From an uncultured Odoribacter sp. (GTDB lineage Bacteria > Bacteroidota > Bacteroidia > Bacteroidales > Marinifilaceae): a DNA stretch of 64,000 bases. Where the stretch lies: the NCBI GenBank assembly GCA_910589025.1, contig CAJURM010000007.1, positions 62,001 through 126,000 on the forward strand. The letters are read 5' to 3'. The translations under genes and the position numbers were made by a program. The notes under the pieces are model-generated. The model saw only the letters and a list, made by a program, of their open reading frames with translations, ran no database searches and had not been told where the DNA came from. The stretch's first letter is position 1, and each line of letters begins with the position of its first letter. This document shows positions 55,687 to 63,872 of the stretch, piece after piece.

Positions 55687-58140
55687 ATGATGAAAAGAGT
55701 ACATGTGTTGGATATATTAATTCTGTTACTGATTTTCCAGCCTGTTTTGGGTGCCAAAGTAATAGAGAATATGCGGACTGAAATGGGAATGAATGATAAT
55801 GGTTCCATCTCGGGTAAACTTACTTCTGATGAAGGTAAACCGGTAGACTTTGCGACCGTTGCTTTGGAAGGCACACAATATGGTTGTTTCTCAGATGTTA
55901 AAGGTTTCTTCAATTTAAAAGTTCCTGCAGGACAATACACGTTAGTTGTATCTGCAATAGGCTATAAAACAGTGAAACAATCTGTTGTTGTAGAAGCAGG
56001 AAGCACACTGGAATTGGAGATTGCTGTTCCGACGGATGTAATTGCATTGGATGAAGTTGTGGTTGCTGCATCCGGCGTCGAACGAGTGAGGAACTCGGCA
56101 TTCAATGCAGTGGCGGTAGATGCTAAGGAGTTGGTAAACTTCACCAAAAATCTGAGTGACGCGCTTATAAAACTGCCGGGAATGAAACTTAGAGAGAGTG
56201 GAGGTGTAGGATCGGATATGCAATTGATGTTAGATGGTTTTAGCGGTAAGCATGTAAAAGTTTTTATTGATGGTATCCCCCAAGAAGGTGCAGGGACAGC
56301 ATTCAATCTGAATAATATACCGGTAAATTTTGCTGACCGCATTGAAGTGTATAAAGGTGTGGTTCCTGTGAAGTTCGGAGCCGATGCTTTGGGTGGAGTC
56401 GTGAACATTGTAACCCAAAAAAGCCGCCGTAGGTGGTTTCTTGATGCTTCATATTCTTATGGCTCTTTCAATACACATAAAAGTTATGTCAATTTCGGCC
56501 GGACATTGAAAAATGGCTTGACTTATGAGGTAAACGCATTTCAGAATTATTCGGATAACGACTATTACATACATAACTGGGTGCGCGAGTTTGAGGTGCG
56601 CGACGATGGCAGCATACGTTTCCCGCCTATTGACAAGTCGGATATTCGCAAAGTCAAGCGATTTAACGATATGTATCACAATGAGGCGGTTATCGGAAAA
56701 GTCGGATTTGTCGATAAATCGTGGGCTGACCGTTTATTGCTGGGCTTTACATATTCCAATTTCTACAAAGAGATTCAGACGGGTGTTTATCAAGAAACGG
56801 TTTTTGGCGACAAACATCGAAAGGGATATTCCTTAATGCCTTCTCTGGAATATGGCAAGCGCAATCTGTTCGTTAAAAATCTGGATTTGACTTTGACAGT
56901 CAACTACAATCGTAATATCACTCACAACATAGATGTCTCTTCACTGGCATATAATTGGGCAGGCCAGTCATATGATAAAGGGAGCAAAGGTGAGCAGTCT
57001 TATCAGCAAAGCGAATCGCTCAACACGAATTGGAATGCAACGATGAATATAAACTATCGTATTGGCACACACCACACCTTTACCCTGAATCATGTATTCA
57101 GTAACTTCGAGCGTACCAGTCGCAGAACCGAGGGTGCGGAATCGGTATTGACAAACTTTGATATTCCTAAGATTACCCGCAAAAATATCAGCGGATTATC
57201 ATATAGTTTTATCTCCTCCGAGAAGTGGAACGTTTCAACATTTGGAAAATATTACAACCAGTACAATCGAGGTCCGGTATCTGCCAGTGCGGACGGTATA
57301 GGGAACTACATAAATTTATCGAACATCGTCACTGCGTGGGGATATGGTGTGGCAGGAACTTATCATATAATGGAGGGCTTACAAGCTAAACTTTCGTATG
57401 AGAAAGCTTATCGTTTGCCAACTAATGAAGAGTTGTTCGGAGATGAGGATTTGGAGGCAGGTAAAACGGATTTGAAGCCAGAGAACAGCCATAACCTGAA
57501 TTTCAACTTAAATTATGGGCACCAATTTGGCAAACATGGTATTTATATGGAGGGGTGCTTGATTTATCGTGATACAAAGGATTATATTAAGCGTGGCATC
57601 GGTAAGCATGGAGTTTTGGAGTATGGCGTGTTTGAGAATCACGGACATGTCAAGACTTATGGTTACAACATAAGTTTGCGTTATGATTATTCGCACTGGT
57701 TCAATGTGGGCGGTACGTTTAATGGCATTGACACTCGTGATTACGAGCGGTATGTGGCAGGCGGTACGCAACAGGAGAGTATGCACCACAAAGTGAGATT
57801 ACCTAATATTCCTTATCTGTTTGCCAATACGGATGCGACATTTACCATCAAAAATCTGTTGGCAAAGGGCAATCACCTCAGTGCAACTTACGATAATTTT
57901 TGGCAGCACGAATTTCCATTGTATTGGGAAAATATCGGTGATTCGGACAGCAAGGCGAAAGTGCCCAATCAATTTTCTCACAATTTCAGTTTGACTTATT
58001 CTATTAAGAATGGTAAATACAACATTTCTTTTGAATGTCGAAATCTGACAAATGAGAAACTTTACGATAATTTCAGTCTCCAAAAAGCAGGGCGTGCTTT
58101 TTATGGTAAGCTGAGAATATATTTGGATGGAAAGAAATAA
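55687..58140 (+). CDS. TonB-dependent receptor, XusA-like (xenosiderophore uptake)
   Basis: An 817-residue outer-membrane transporter (ATG 55687; a second ATG follows at 55690). After a hydrophobic signal (about 5-22) comes a CarboxypepD_reg-like domain (about 40-125), a plug domain with the IEVYKGVVPVKFGADALGGVVNIVT segment, and a beta barrel ending KLRIYLDGKK. With the following DUF4374 lipoprotein and PepSY membrane protein it has the composition and order of the XusABC operon described in Bacteroides thetaiotaomicron, which takes up iron bound to foreign siderophores such as enterobactin. The ligand here is inferred, not proven. Promoter elements within the longer frame exclude the earlier ATG 55591. 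Confidence 0.88.
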   Translation: MMKRVHVLDILILLLIFQPVLGAKVIENMRTEMGMNDNGSISGKLTSDEGKPVDFATVALEGTQYGCFSDVKGFFNLKVPAGQYTLVVSAIGYKTVKQSVVVEAGSTLELEIAVPTDVIALDEVVVAASGVERVRNSAFNAVAVDAKELVNFTKNLSDALIKLPGMKLRESGGVGSDMQLMLDGFSGKHVKVFIDGIPQEGAGTAFNLNNIPVNFADRIEVYKGVVPVKFGADALGGVVNIVTQKSRRRWFLDASYSYGSFNTHKSYVNFGRTLKNGLTYEVNAFQNYSDNDYYIHNWVREFEVRDDGSIRFPPIDKSDIRKVKRFNDMYHNEAVIGKVGFVDKSWADRLLLGFTYSNFYKEIQTGVYQETVFGDKHRKGYSLMPSLEYGKRNLFVKNLDLTLTVNYNRNITHNIDVSSLAYNWAGQSYDKGSKGEQSYQQSESLNTNWNATMNINYRIGTHHTFTLNHVFSNFERTSRRTEGAESVLTNFDIPKITRKNISGLSYSFISSEKWNVSTFGKYYNQYNRGPVSASADGIGNYINLSNIVTAWGYGVAGTYHIMEGLQAKLSYEKAYRLPTNEELFGDEDLEAGKTDLKPENSHNLNFNLNYGHQFGKHGIYMEGCLIYRDTKDYIKRGIGKHGVLEYGVFENHGHVKTYGYNISLRYDYSHWFNVGGTFNGIDTRDYERYVAGGTQQESMHHKVRLPNIPYLFANTDATFTIKNLLAKGNHLSATYDNFWQHEFPLYWENIGDSDSKAKVPNQFSHNFSLTYSIKNGKYNISFECRNLTNEKLYDNFSLQKAGRAFYGKLRIYLDGKK

Positions 58141-58155
58141 CAAATTATAAAATGT

Positions 58156-59547
58156 ATGAAAAAGAATTCTTATGTAAATGCTATGGTGTTAGGTCTATTG
58201 ACCATAAGTATTATGACTGCGTGCAACAAAGACAATGAAGACATTGTATCAAACCCGGAACCGGATGCGGGAGAATCACAGTATGTCATTCCTGCAGCGG
58301 TAGGAGATGCCAGTTATCTGATTACAGCAGAATCACTTGACGAAGGTGAAGTGACTGTGGCGGGAAATGGAACAGAGGTTCTAAACGCATCGTACTGGGT
58401 GTATAAGGATCATGACTATGTTTTTGCATTGGTGTATAACAAAGGTGGTGCAGGAACAGGCGCCTCTTATTATTTGAATGTTAACGGTAAACCAGTCGAG
58501 AAGTATGCCTATACATATAATCGTATAACAACATACGGCACTTGGGGTGATAATGTAATCACCGCTTCGACTGGTGATGCATCGGCTGCCGATGAAAATG
58601 GTTACTATCCGCAAGTCTTGTTATTTAATTATTTGAATGCCAAGGATGGTAGTCATGAAGAGGCTTCTGTCAATGCGGAGAATTTCTTGGGAAATGGAGA
58701 GAAGGTGCATTTTGCCGGAATAATAGAGGCCAATAACAAACTATACACATCGGTAATCCCTGCTGGAATGAGTTTGTATGGCATTAGCAAGTGGCCGGAT
58801 AAGATTACGAATGAGACTTTGATTACTACCGAGGCAGGTGGAAGTGGAAGCGGTGCATACACGGCAGGCGTTATTCCAAGCACACAATATCCCGACAAAG
58901 CATATATTGCGATATACAGTGGTGATAGTTTTAATGATGAACCAATAATCGCCGAGACAGATAAAATAGGTTTTGCTTGTGGCCGGCGCCGTTCGCAATA
59001 TTATCAAACGATCTGGGCTACTAATGAAGGAGATGTTTATGCCTTCTCCCCTGGTTATGGACGTACATTCGTTTCGACTGATGAACTGAAAAAGGTGACT
59101 GGGAAACTACCCTCCGGTGTAGTCCGTATCAAGGCAGGAGAAACCGATTTTGACAAAGATTATTATGTAAATATCGAGAAACTCGGAAATAAGAATCCGA
59201 TTTACCGTTGCTGGTACATTGATGGCGATTATTTCTTGTTGCAATTATACAAAAATGGTGTTGAGAGTATGATTAGCGACGGCACCAATGCTGATGTCAG
59301 CGAGTTGGCTATTTTCGATGCTGAAAACCAGACATTGAAAATGGTTAGCGGACTACCTACAGATATGTCTATTGGCGGCGAACCTTATGCTGAAGATGGC
59401 TCGGTCTATATTCCAATAAATGTAACGACAGGTGGATATCCTGCGTTCTATAAAGTGGATGCTGCGACAGGCAATGCGGTAAAGGGCTTGACTGTTAAGG
59501 CGGAGTCTATTCAGACTGTGGGAAAGTTGAATATTGCAAAAGAGTGA
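58156..59547 (+). CDS. DUF4374 lipoprotein, XusB-like
   Basis: A 463-residue surface or periplasmic lipoprotein with lipobox IMTAC (Cys23). The rest shows repeated beta-strand blades consistent with the beta-propeller of DUF4374. Blade-like segments start at SQYVIPA, SYWVYKDHDY, and YGTWGDNV. Others include GVIPSTQYPDKAYIAIY and GEPYAEDGSVYIPINV. In Bacteroides thetaiotaomicron, XusB is the surface lipoprotein that binds ferric siderophores and passes them to XusA. It lies 15 nt after the receptor gene and 6 nt before the PepSY gene, in one operon. Confidence 0.87.
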   Translation: MKKNSYVNAMVLGLLTISIMTACNKDNEDIVSNPEPDAGESQYVIPAAVGDASYLITAESLDEGEVTVAGNGTEVLNASYWVYKDHDYVFALVYNKGGAGTGASYYLNVNGKPVEKYAYTYNRITTYGTWGDNVITASTGDASAADENGYYPQVLLFNYLNAKDGSHEEASVNAENFLGNGEKVHFAGIIEANNKLYTSVIPAGMSLYGISKWPDKITNETLITTEAGGSGSGAYTAGVIPSTQYPDKAYIAIYSGDSFNDEPIIAETDKIGFACGRRRSQYYQTIWATNEGDVYAFSPGYGRTFVSTDELKKVTGKLPSGVVRIKAGETDFDKDYYVNIEKLGNKNPIYRCWYIDGDYFLLQLYKNGVESMISDGTNADVSELAIFDAENQTLKMVSGLPTDMSIGGEPYAEDGSVYIPINVTTGGYPAFYKVDAATGNAVKGLTVKAESIQTVGKLNIAKE

Positions 59548-59553
59548 GTTGGT

Positions 59554-60690
59554 ATGATGCGAAAGGTTTTTCATAAGATTCATCTTTGGCTATCCGTACC
59601 TTTCGGAGTGTTCATCACTTTGGTCTGTTTCTCGGGCGCAATGCTCGTCTTCGAGAAGGAGGTTATGGAGGCATCAAATCCGCAACTTTATTATGTAAAG
59701 AATGTAGGTGATGAAATGTTGCCGCTTGATGAATTGGCAAAGAAGGCAAATGCAATACTGCCCGACAGTGTACAAGTGACGGGTATGACAGTTTTTTCCG
59801 ACCCAAAGCGTACTTGTCAGGTAAACCTGTCTCGGCCTCGCCGATCCTCGATGTATATAGACCCTTATACTGGCGAAGTGACAGGGAAATACCAACGAGC
59901 TCCATTTTTCACGATAATGTTCAAGATGCACCGTTGGATGATGGGTCGTGCTCGTGCCGAAGACGGAAGCCTCGGTTGGGGAAAACTGATTGTCGGCATT
60001 AGTACGCTGATGTTTGTATTTGTATTAATTTCCGGAGTAGTTATATGGTGGCCTCGAAATAAGGCGGCTCGGAAAGACAGGTTCTCTATTAATGTCAGGA
60101 AAGGCTGGAGAAGATTTTGGTACGACCTGCATGTGGCAGGTGGAATATATGCGTTGGTTTTTCTATTGGCAATCGCATTAACGGGACTTACTTGGTCTTT
60201 CCAATGGTATCGAAATGGATTTTATGCGGTATTTGGAGTTGAAATACCTCAGGAAGAAGGACATGGCCGGCAGTCAAATGTTCAAGAGAGAGGTGGCCGT
60301 AAGGAGAAAAAAAATCAAGAGTCGCCGTACCGGCATTGGCAAAAGGTGTACGATGAGCTGGCTTCCCATAATCCTGATTTCAAACAGATTGCAATATCAG
60401 AAGGTAGTGCGAGCATTTTTTTCGACCATTGTGGAAATCAACGCGCCTCCGATAAATATACTTTCGATTCTCAAAACGGTGAGATAACAGACGTTTTTTT
60501 GTATAAGGAAATTGCAAATTCAAGTAAAATTCGGGGTTGGATTTATTCGGTGCATGTGGGTAGTTGGGGAGGGCTTTTAACACGCATTTTTGCTTTTTGT
60601 GCTGCATTGTTTGGTGCGAGTCTTCCTTTAACGGGTTACTATTTATGGATAAAGAGGAAACTGGCGGCTCGGAAAAAGAGTTGGGTATAA
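59554..60690 (+). CDS. PepSY-associated transmembrane protein, XusC-like
   Basis: A 378-residue inner-membrane protein with four helices (about 15-38, 145-170, 200-222, 335-365) and a periplasmic PepSY-type region between the first two. The pattern KIHLWLSVPFGVFITLVCFSG and MHRWMMG with later conserved His residues resembles PepSY-TM iron/siderophore reductase-like proteins; related proteins release iron from siderophores by reduction at the periplasmic face. It is the third gene of the xus-like operon. The internal stretch 230-260 is charged and not conserved in my reading. Confidence 0.85.
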   Translation: MMRKVFHKIHLWLSVPFGVFITLVCFSGAMLVFEKEVMEASNPQLYYVKNVGDEMLPLDELAKKANAILPDSVQVTGMTVFSDPKRTCQVNLSRPRRSSMYIDPYTGEVTGKYQRAPFFTIMFKMHRWMMGRARAEDGSLGWGKLIVGISTLMFVFVLISGVVIWWPRNKAARKDRFSINVRKGWRRFWYDLHVAGGIYALVFLLAIALTGLTWSFQWYRNGFYAVFGVEIPQEEGHGRQSNVQERGGRKEKKNQESPYRHWQKVYDELASHNPDFKQIAISEGSASIFFDHCGNQRASDKYTFDSQNGEITDVFLYKEIANSSKIRGWIYSVHVGSWGGLLTRIFAFCAALFGASLPLTGYYLWIKRKLAARKKSWV

Positions 60691-60699
60691 GATTTTACC

Positions 60700-60707
60700 T
60701 ATCTTTG
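60700..60707 (+). promoter_or_regulatory. -7 promoter element of the beta-lactamase gene
   Basis: TATCTTTG, 9 nt after the PepSY stop. A TTG at 60681-60683 is 16 nt upstream, shorter than usual. It would give the beta-lactamase gene its own transcript. Confidence 0.5.
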
Positions 60708-60786
60708 TAAAGAATATAAAGGTGAAGGGAAGAGGATGTCAGACAGCAGTTTCAAGCCAATAACAATAAAAATAAATTCCAATTCC

Positions 60787-61704
60787 ATGAAAAACGGGAT
60801 TTTCAGAAATATACTATACTGCACCATCGCAGCAGGCATGTATTTATACTGTATCAATACCTCCCCCAAGTGGCTACAGGCGGAACTGAAAGAATATGTC
60901 TTCTACTGTCCTGCCGAAATCGGGATTGCCGTGGTGACCGACACAAGGGATACCATCTGTGTCAACGCTGAATCATCCTATCCCATGAACAGCGTGATGA
61001 AGCTGTATCAGGCGATGGCAGTGGCCGCCACTTTGCAGGCACAAGGGAGAGGACTGGATTCGTTGCTTCCCATCAAACAGGAGGAGTTACATTCCAAGAC
61101 TTACAGCCCGATGCGCAAGGATTATCCTTCCGGTGATTTTCAGCTTTCCATTGCCCGGTTACTGAAGTATTCTTTGCAAGAGAGTGATAACAATGCGTGT
61201 GATATTCTGTTCCGCCACGTTGTAGGGATTGAAGCCACAGAGAAATATATCCAAAGTTTAGGGATAAAGAATTTCGCTATCCGGGTGAATGAGCAAGATA
61301 TGTATGAAAATAATGCAGCCTCATACAAGAATTGGAATCTCCCGTTATCGGCAGCCCTGTTGATTAATAAGCTCTTTACAGAACCGTTGTATGACTCCGT
61401 TTACCAGAATTTTTTGAAGGAGACATTGATTTCGTGTACCACCGGGAAGAATCGTCTGTCCAAGCCGTTAGTGTCACGAGGAGGTGTTATCGGACACAAA
61501 ACGGGTACCGGGTTCAATTCTCTAATGGGATTACCCCAAGGTATCAATGATGTCGGTTTCGTCCGGCTTCCGAACGGGCGGCACTATGCCATTGCCGTGT
61601 TTATCCGGTCAGCGTTTCGCGATATGCATGGGACAGAGCAGATAATTGCCGATATTTCGGAGATTGTTTACAAACACATCATGATTGAGAGTTTATGGAG
61701 ATAA
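60787..61704 (+). CDS. Class A beta-lactamase, subclass A2-like
   Basis: A 305-residue exported serine beta-lactamase. The active-site motifs are intact: SVMK (Ser69-Lys72), SDN (Ser133-Asn135), KTG (Lys238-Gly240). The omega-loop region NEQDMYENN...YKNW corresponds to the subclass A2 pattern of CfxA, CblA, PER and VEB. Its role is hydrolysis of beta-lactams in the periplasm; the spectrum cannot be read. The N-terminal hydrophobic segment (about 6-24) is the signal. ATG 60736 is an alternative start, giving 17 extra residues. It overlaps the GNAT gene by 10 nt. Its position next to an iron-uptake operon is unusual. Confidence 0.9.
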   Translation: MKNGIFRNILYCTIAAGMYLYCINTSPKWLQAELKEYVFYCPAEIGIAVVTDTRDTICVNAESSYPMNSVMKLYQAMAVAATLQAQGRGLDSLLPIKQEELHSKTYSPMRKDYPSGDFQLSIARLLKYSLQESDNNACDILFRHVVGIEATEKYIQSLGIKNFAIRVNEQDMYENNAASYKNWNLPLSAALLINKLFTEPLYDSVYQNFLKETLISCTTGKNRLSKPLVSRGGVIGHKTGTGFNSLMGLPQGINDVGFVRLPNGRHYAIAVFIRSAFRDMHGTEQIIADISEIVYKHIMIESLWR

Positions 61705-62162
61705 GGTCAGAGACGGGAAATAAAAAGCGGTTTCTGCCCCTTCTGCTGATTGGCGATGAACAGGAGGAGATGATTGACCGTTATCTGCCGGCGGGCAATT
61801 TATATGTGGGAAGCGTTGCCGGCAGGGACATTGCGGTATGCGTCACCAGTCAAAACGAGGATGGAACATTGGAAATTAATAATATAGCGGTGTTGCCTTC
61901 TTTCCAAGGTAAGGGGTATGGCAAAGAGATGATGCGGTGGATTGAGAAACAATACCCCGGGCGAATTATCCGACTCGGTACCGGGGAGACTCCTTCGACC
62001 CTGAATTTTTATAAAGCCTGCGGATTCTCTTTTTCCCACCGGATTACGGATTTCTTTACGGAGCATTACGACCATGAAATCCGGGAAGAGGGTATCGTGT
62101 TAAAAGACATGATCTGTTTTCAGAAAGACACCGCCATACGGGAGGTGACAGACTCCGGTTAA
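61695..62162 (+). CDS. GNAT family N-acetyltransferase
   Basis: A 155-residue acetyl-CoA-dependent acetyltransferase. The GNAT core has LEINNIAVLPSFQGKGYGKEMMRWIEKQ (motif A, Q-G-x-G-Y-G) and a YPGRIIRLGTGETPSTLNFYKACGF block (motif B). It starts 10 nt before the end of the beta-lactamase gene. The last nine residues (AIREVTDSG before the stop) look like the start of the next GNAT protein; they are probably not native to this enzyme. The acetylation substrate is unknown. Confidence 0.85.
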   Translation: MEIRSETGNKKRFLPLLLIGDEQEEMIDRYLPAGNLYVGSVAGRDIAVCVTSQNEDGTLEINNIAVLPSFQGKGYGKEMMRWIEKQYPGRIIRLGTGETPSTLNFYKACGFSFSHRITDFFTEHYDHEIREEGIVLKDMICFQKDTAIREVTDSG

Positions 62163-62564
62163 TGGCCCGAACTTTTATCTATCTGGGAAGCCGCCGTACG
62201 CGACAGGCATCACTTTCTTTCGGAAGAGGACATCGCTTTTTTCCGGACAAAGATTCCGGCTGAATATTTGCCTCATCTGACCGTGTTCGGTATCGCGGAC
62301 GAACAAAATGCACTTTGCGGGTTTCTGGCACTGAGCGACACCATGATAGAGATGCTTTTCGTCCATCCGTCCGCCAAAGGCAGGGGCTACGGGACACGCT
62401 TGCTCCGTTATGCCACCGATGCCAAGGGGATGCGTCAGGTCGATGTCAATGAACAAAATCCGCAAGCACTCAGATTTTATCAAAGCAGGGGTTTCAAGAT
62501 CACGGGCAGGGAAGCCACCGACCCCTCCGGCAAACCTTTTCCTATTCTTCACATGAGTCTGTAA
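62136..62564 (+). pseudogene. GNAT acetyltransferase gene interrupted by an in-frame TAA
   Basis: From 62163 the frame after the preceding gene's stop reads WPELLSIWEAAVRDRHHFLSE and continues to a complete GNAT C-terminus (VHPSAKGRGYGTRLLRYATD; QALRFYQSRGFK). Ahead of the TAA (62160-62162) the same frame reads IREVTDSG, the expected N-terminus of such a protein, but the start is ATA (62136) rather than ATG. The stop TAA therefore interrupts the gene. A TTG at 62268 would give only a truncated 98-residue version. Either the gene is decayed, or the stop is read through, or translation restarts at an unusual codon. Confidence 0.7.
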
Positions 62565-62637
62565 ACGAAGAAATGAGCTGCTCAGTAATGAAATTAGTCG
62601 TATATTTACCAACGAAAATATCCCATATTCCTGCATT

Positions 62638-63483
62638 ATGAAAAAAGACGATACCGCCGAACGGAACCCGATGAAAATCATTTTCAATTATAATGATGTG
62701 TTTTTCAGTTTTATCTATGACGATCGCAGCGGTTGTGTGCATCGTTCGCGCGAGTATGCCCTCAATTATGTGTATTCGGGAGAAATGGTGCTGGATAACG
62801 GGGAGGAACAGATTCATGTCGGGAAGGGCGAGTGTGTTTTTATTCCTCGCGACCACCATATCACGATGTATAAGCGAACCTGCAACGGGGAACGGTATTG
62901 CGGTATTTTTCTGATGTTTACGCGTACTTTTCTGCGTAAGATGTACGGGCAATTCGGACAAAGGAGTTTTTCGGCTTCCACCTCGAAAGTCAATGCCGGT
63001 GTCATGAAACTGCCCCAAACGGCAGAATTGGCAAGCCTTTTTTCTTCCATGACGCCCTATTTCAATCCGGAGGTGAAGCCACAGGGTGACTTTATGCAGT
63101 TGAAGATGCAAGAGGGGCTGCTCGCCCTGTTGCACATCGATGAACGGTTTGCCCCGACTCTTTTTGATTTTAACGAGCCGTGGAAAATTGACATCCTGGA
63201 TTTCATGAATGAAAACTACATGTATGAATTTTCGATGGAGGAAATAGCACATTATACCGGGCGCAGTCTTGCCACCTTCAAGCGGGATTTCAAGAAAATC
63301 AGCGATCTGACTCCTGAAAGGTGGCTTATCCGCAAACGGCTCGAAGTCGCCTATGCCAAAATGAAAGAGGGTGGCAAAAAGGTGGTGGACGTCTACGCCG
63401 AAGTGGGTTTCAAAAATCCGTCGCATTTCTCCACCGCTTTCAAAAAACAGTATGGTATCTCACCAACCGCCGTTTTTACATAG
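62638..63483 (+). CDS. AraC family transcriptional regulator
   Basis: A 281-residue regulator. Residues 1-165 form a cupin-like sensing domain (YALNYVYSGEMVLDNGEEQIHVGKGECVFIPRDHH). The C-terminal 110 residues carry two helix-turn-helices (FSMEEIAHYTGRSLATFKRDFKKISDLTPERWLIRKRL, then VVDVYAEVGFKNPSHFSTAFKKQYG), the AraC/XylS signature. The ligand is unknown. The paired direct repeats upstream of the next gene (63754-63786) are a likely target. Confidence 0.9.
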   Translation: MKKDDTAERNPMKIIFNYNDVFFSFIYDDRSGCVHRSREYALNYVYSGEMVLDNGEEQIHVGKGECVFIPRDHHITMYKRTCNGERYCGIFLMFTRTFLRKMYGQFGQRSFSASTSKVNAGVMKLPQTAELASLFSSMTPYFNPEVKPQGDFMQLKMQEGLLALLHIDERFAPTLFDFNEPWKIDILDFMNENYMYEFSMEEIAHYTGRSLATFKRDFKKISDLTPERWLIRKRLEVAYAKMKEGGKKVVDVYAEVGFKNPSHFSTAFKKQYGISPTAVFT

Positions 63484-63516
63484 ATTGGTGAAAAACGGCA
63501 GGAAAAGAGGGTTACA

Positions 63517-63738
63517 CTAAACAGTGATTTCTATCAAATTTCCTTCAATACCGATTATACAACTTTCGTAGTATCCGTCTCCCGTCATGCGGGGTCCGTC
63601 CACCACTTCAAAACCGTCTACTTTTAAGCGTTCCGTTAAGGCATCCACCTGTATTTTACCTCCAACACCAAAGGAGAGATGAATGTAACCCGTCCGGTTT
63701 CTTTTTTCCCCTATAGCCGGAAGATGTGTTTTTCCGCA
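63517..63738 (-). pseudogene. VOC/glyoxalase family gene remnant
   Basis: On the minus strand, 73 residues read as the C-terminal part of a vicinal-oxygen-chelate protein: RTGYIHLSFGVGGKIQVDALTERL, then FEVVDGPRMTGDGYYES, ending GNLIEITV. The N-terminal half is absent; the frame runs into a stop (TGA) 5 codons further upstream and has no ATG. It looks like a gene cut by deletion or rearrangement at about 63740. Confidence 0.65.
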
Positions 63739-63753
63739 ACTTGTTGTTGTTCA

Positions 63754-63786
63754 ATTTGAGCTTTTCAGTAATCTGATTTGAGCTTT
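63754..63786 (+). promoter_or_regulatory. Direct repeats, candidate AraC-type operator
   Basis: ATTTGAGCTTT occurs at 63754-63764 and again at 63776-63786, identical in 11 of 11 bases with a period of 22 nt (about two helical turns). They end 29 nt upstream of the -7 element of the next gene. Confidence 0.5.
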
Positions 63787-63815
63787 GTAGTAAGGCCTGT
63801 CCGATATTATCGCTC

Positions 63816-63823
63816 TACTTTTG
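63816..63823 (+). promoter_or_regulatory. -7 promoter element of the lipoprotein gene at the right edge
   Basis: TACTTTTG, 49 nt before the ATG. The direct repeats at 63754-63786 lie upstream; no TTG is at the usual -33 distance, as expected for an activated promoter. Confidence 0.55.
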
Positions 63824-63872
63824 TATGGCAAACAAAAGAAAAACGATTGATTAACGATTAAATAAACAACAG

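Noticed and set aside
62268..62564. A separate short GNAT gene starting at TTG
   Set aside because: The frame clearly carries GNAT sequence further upstream to the TAA and beyond, so the TTG start is an artefact of a broken gene.
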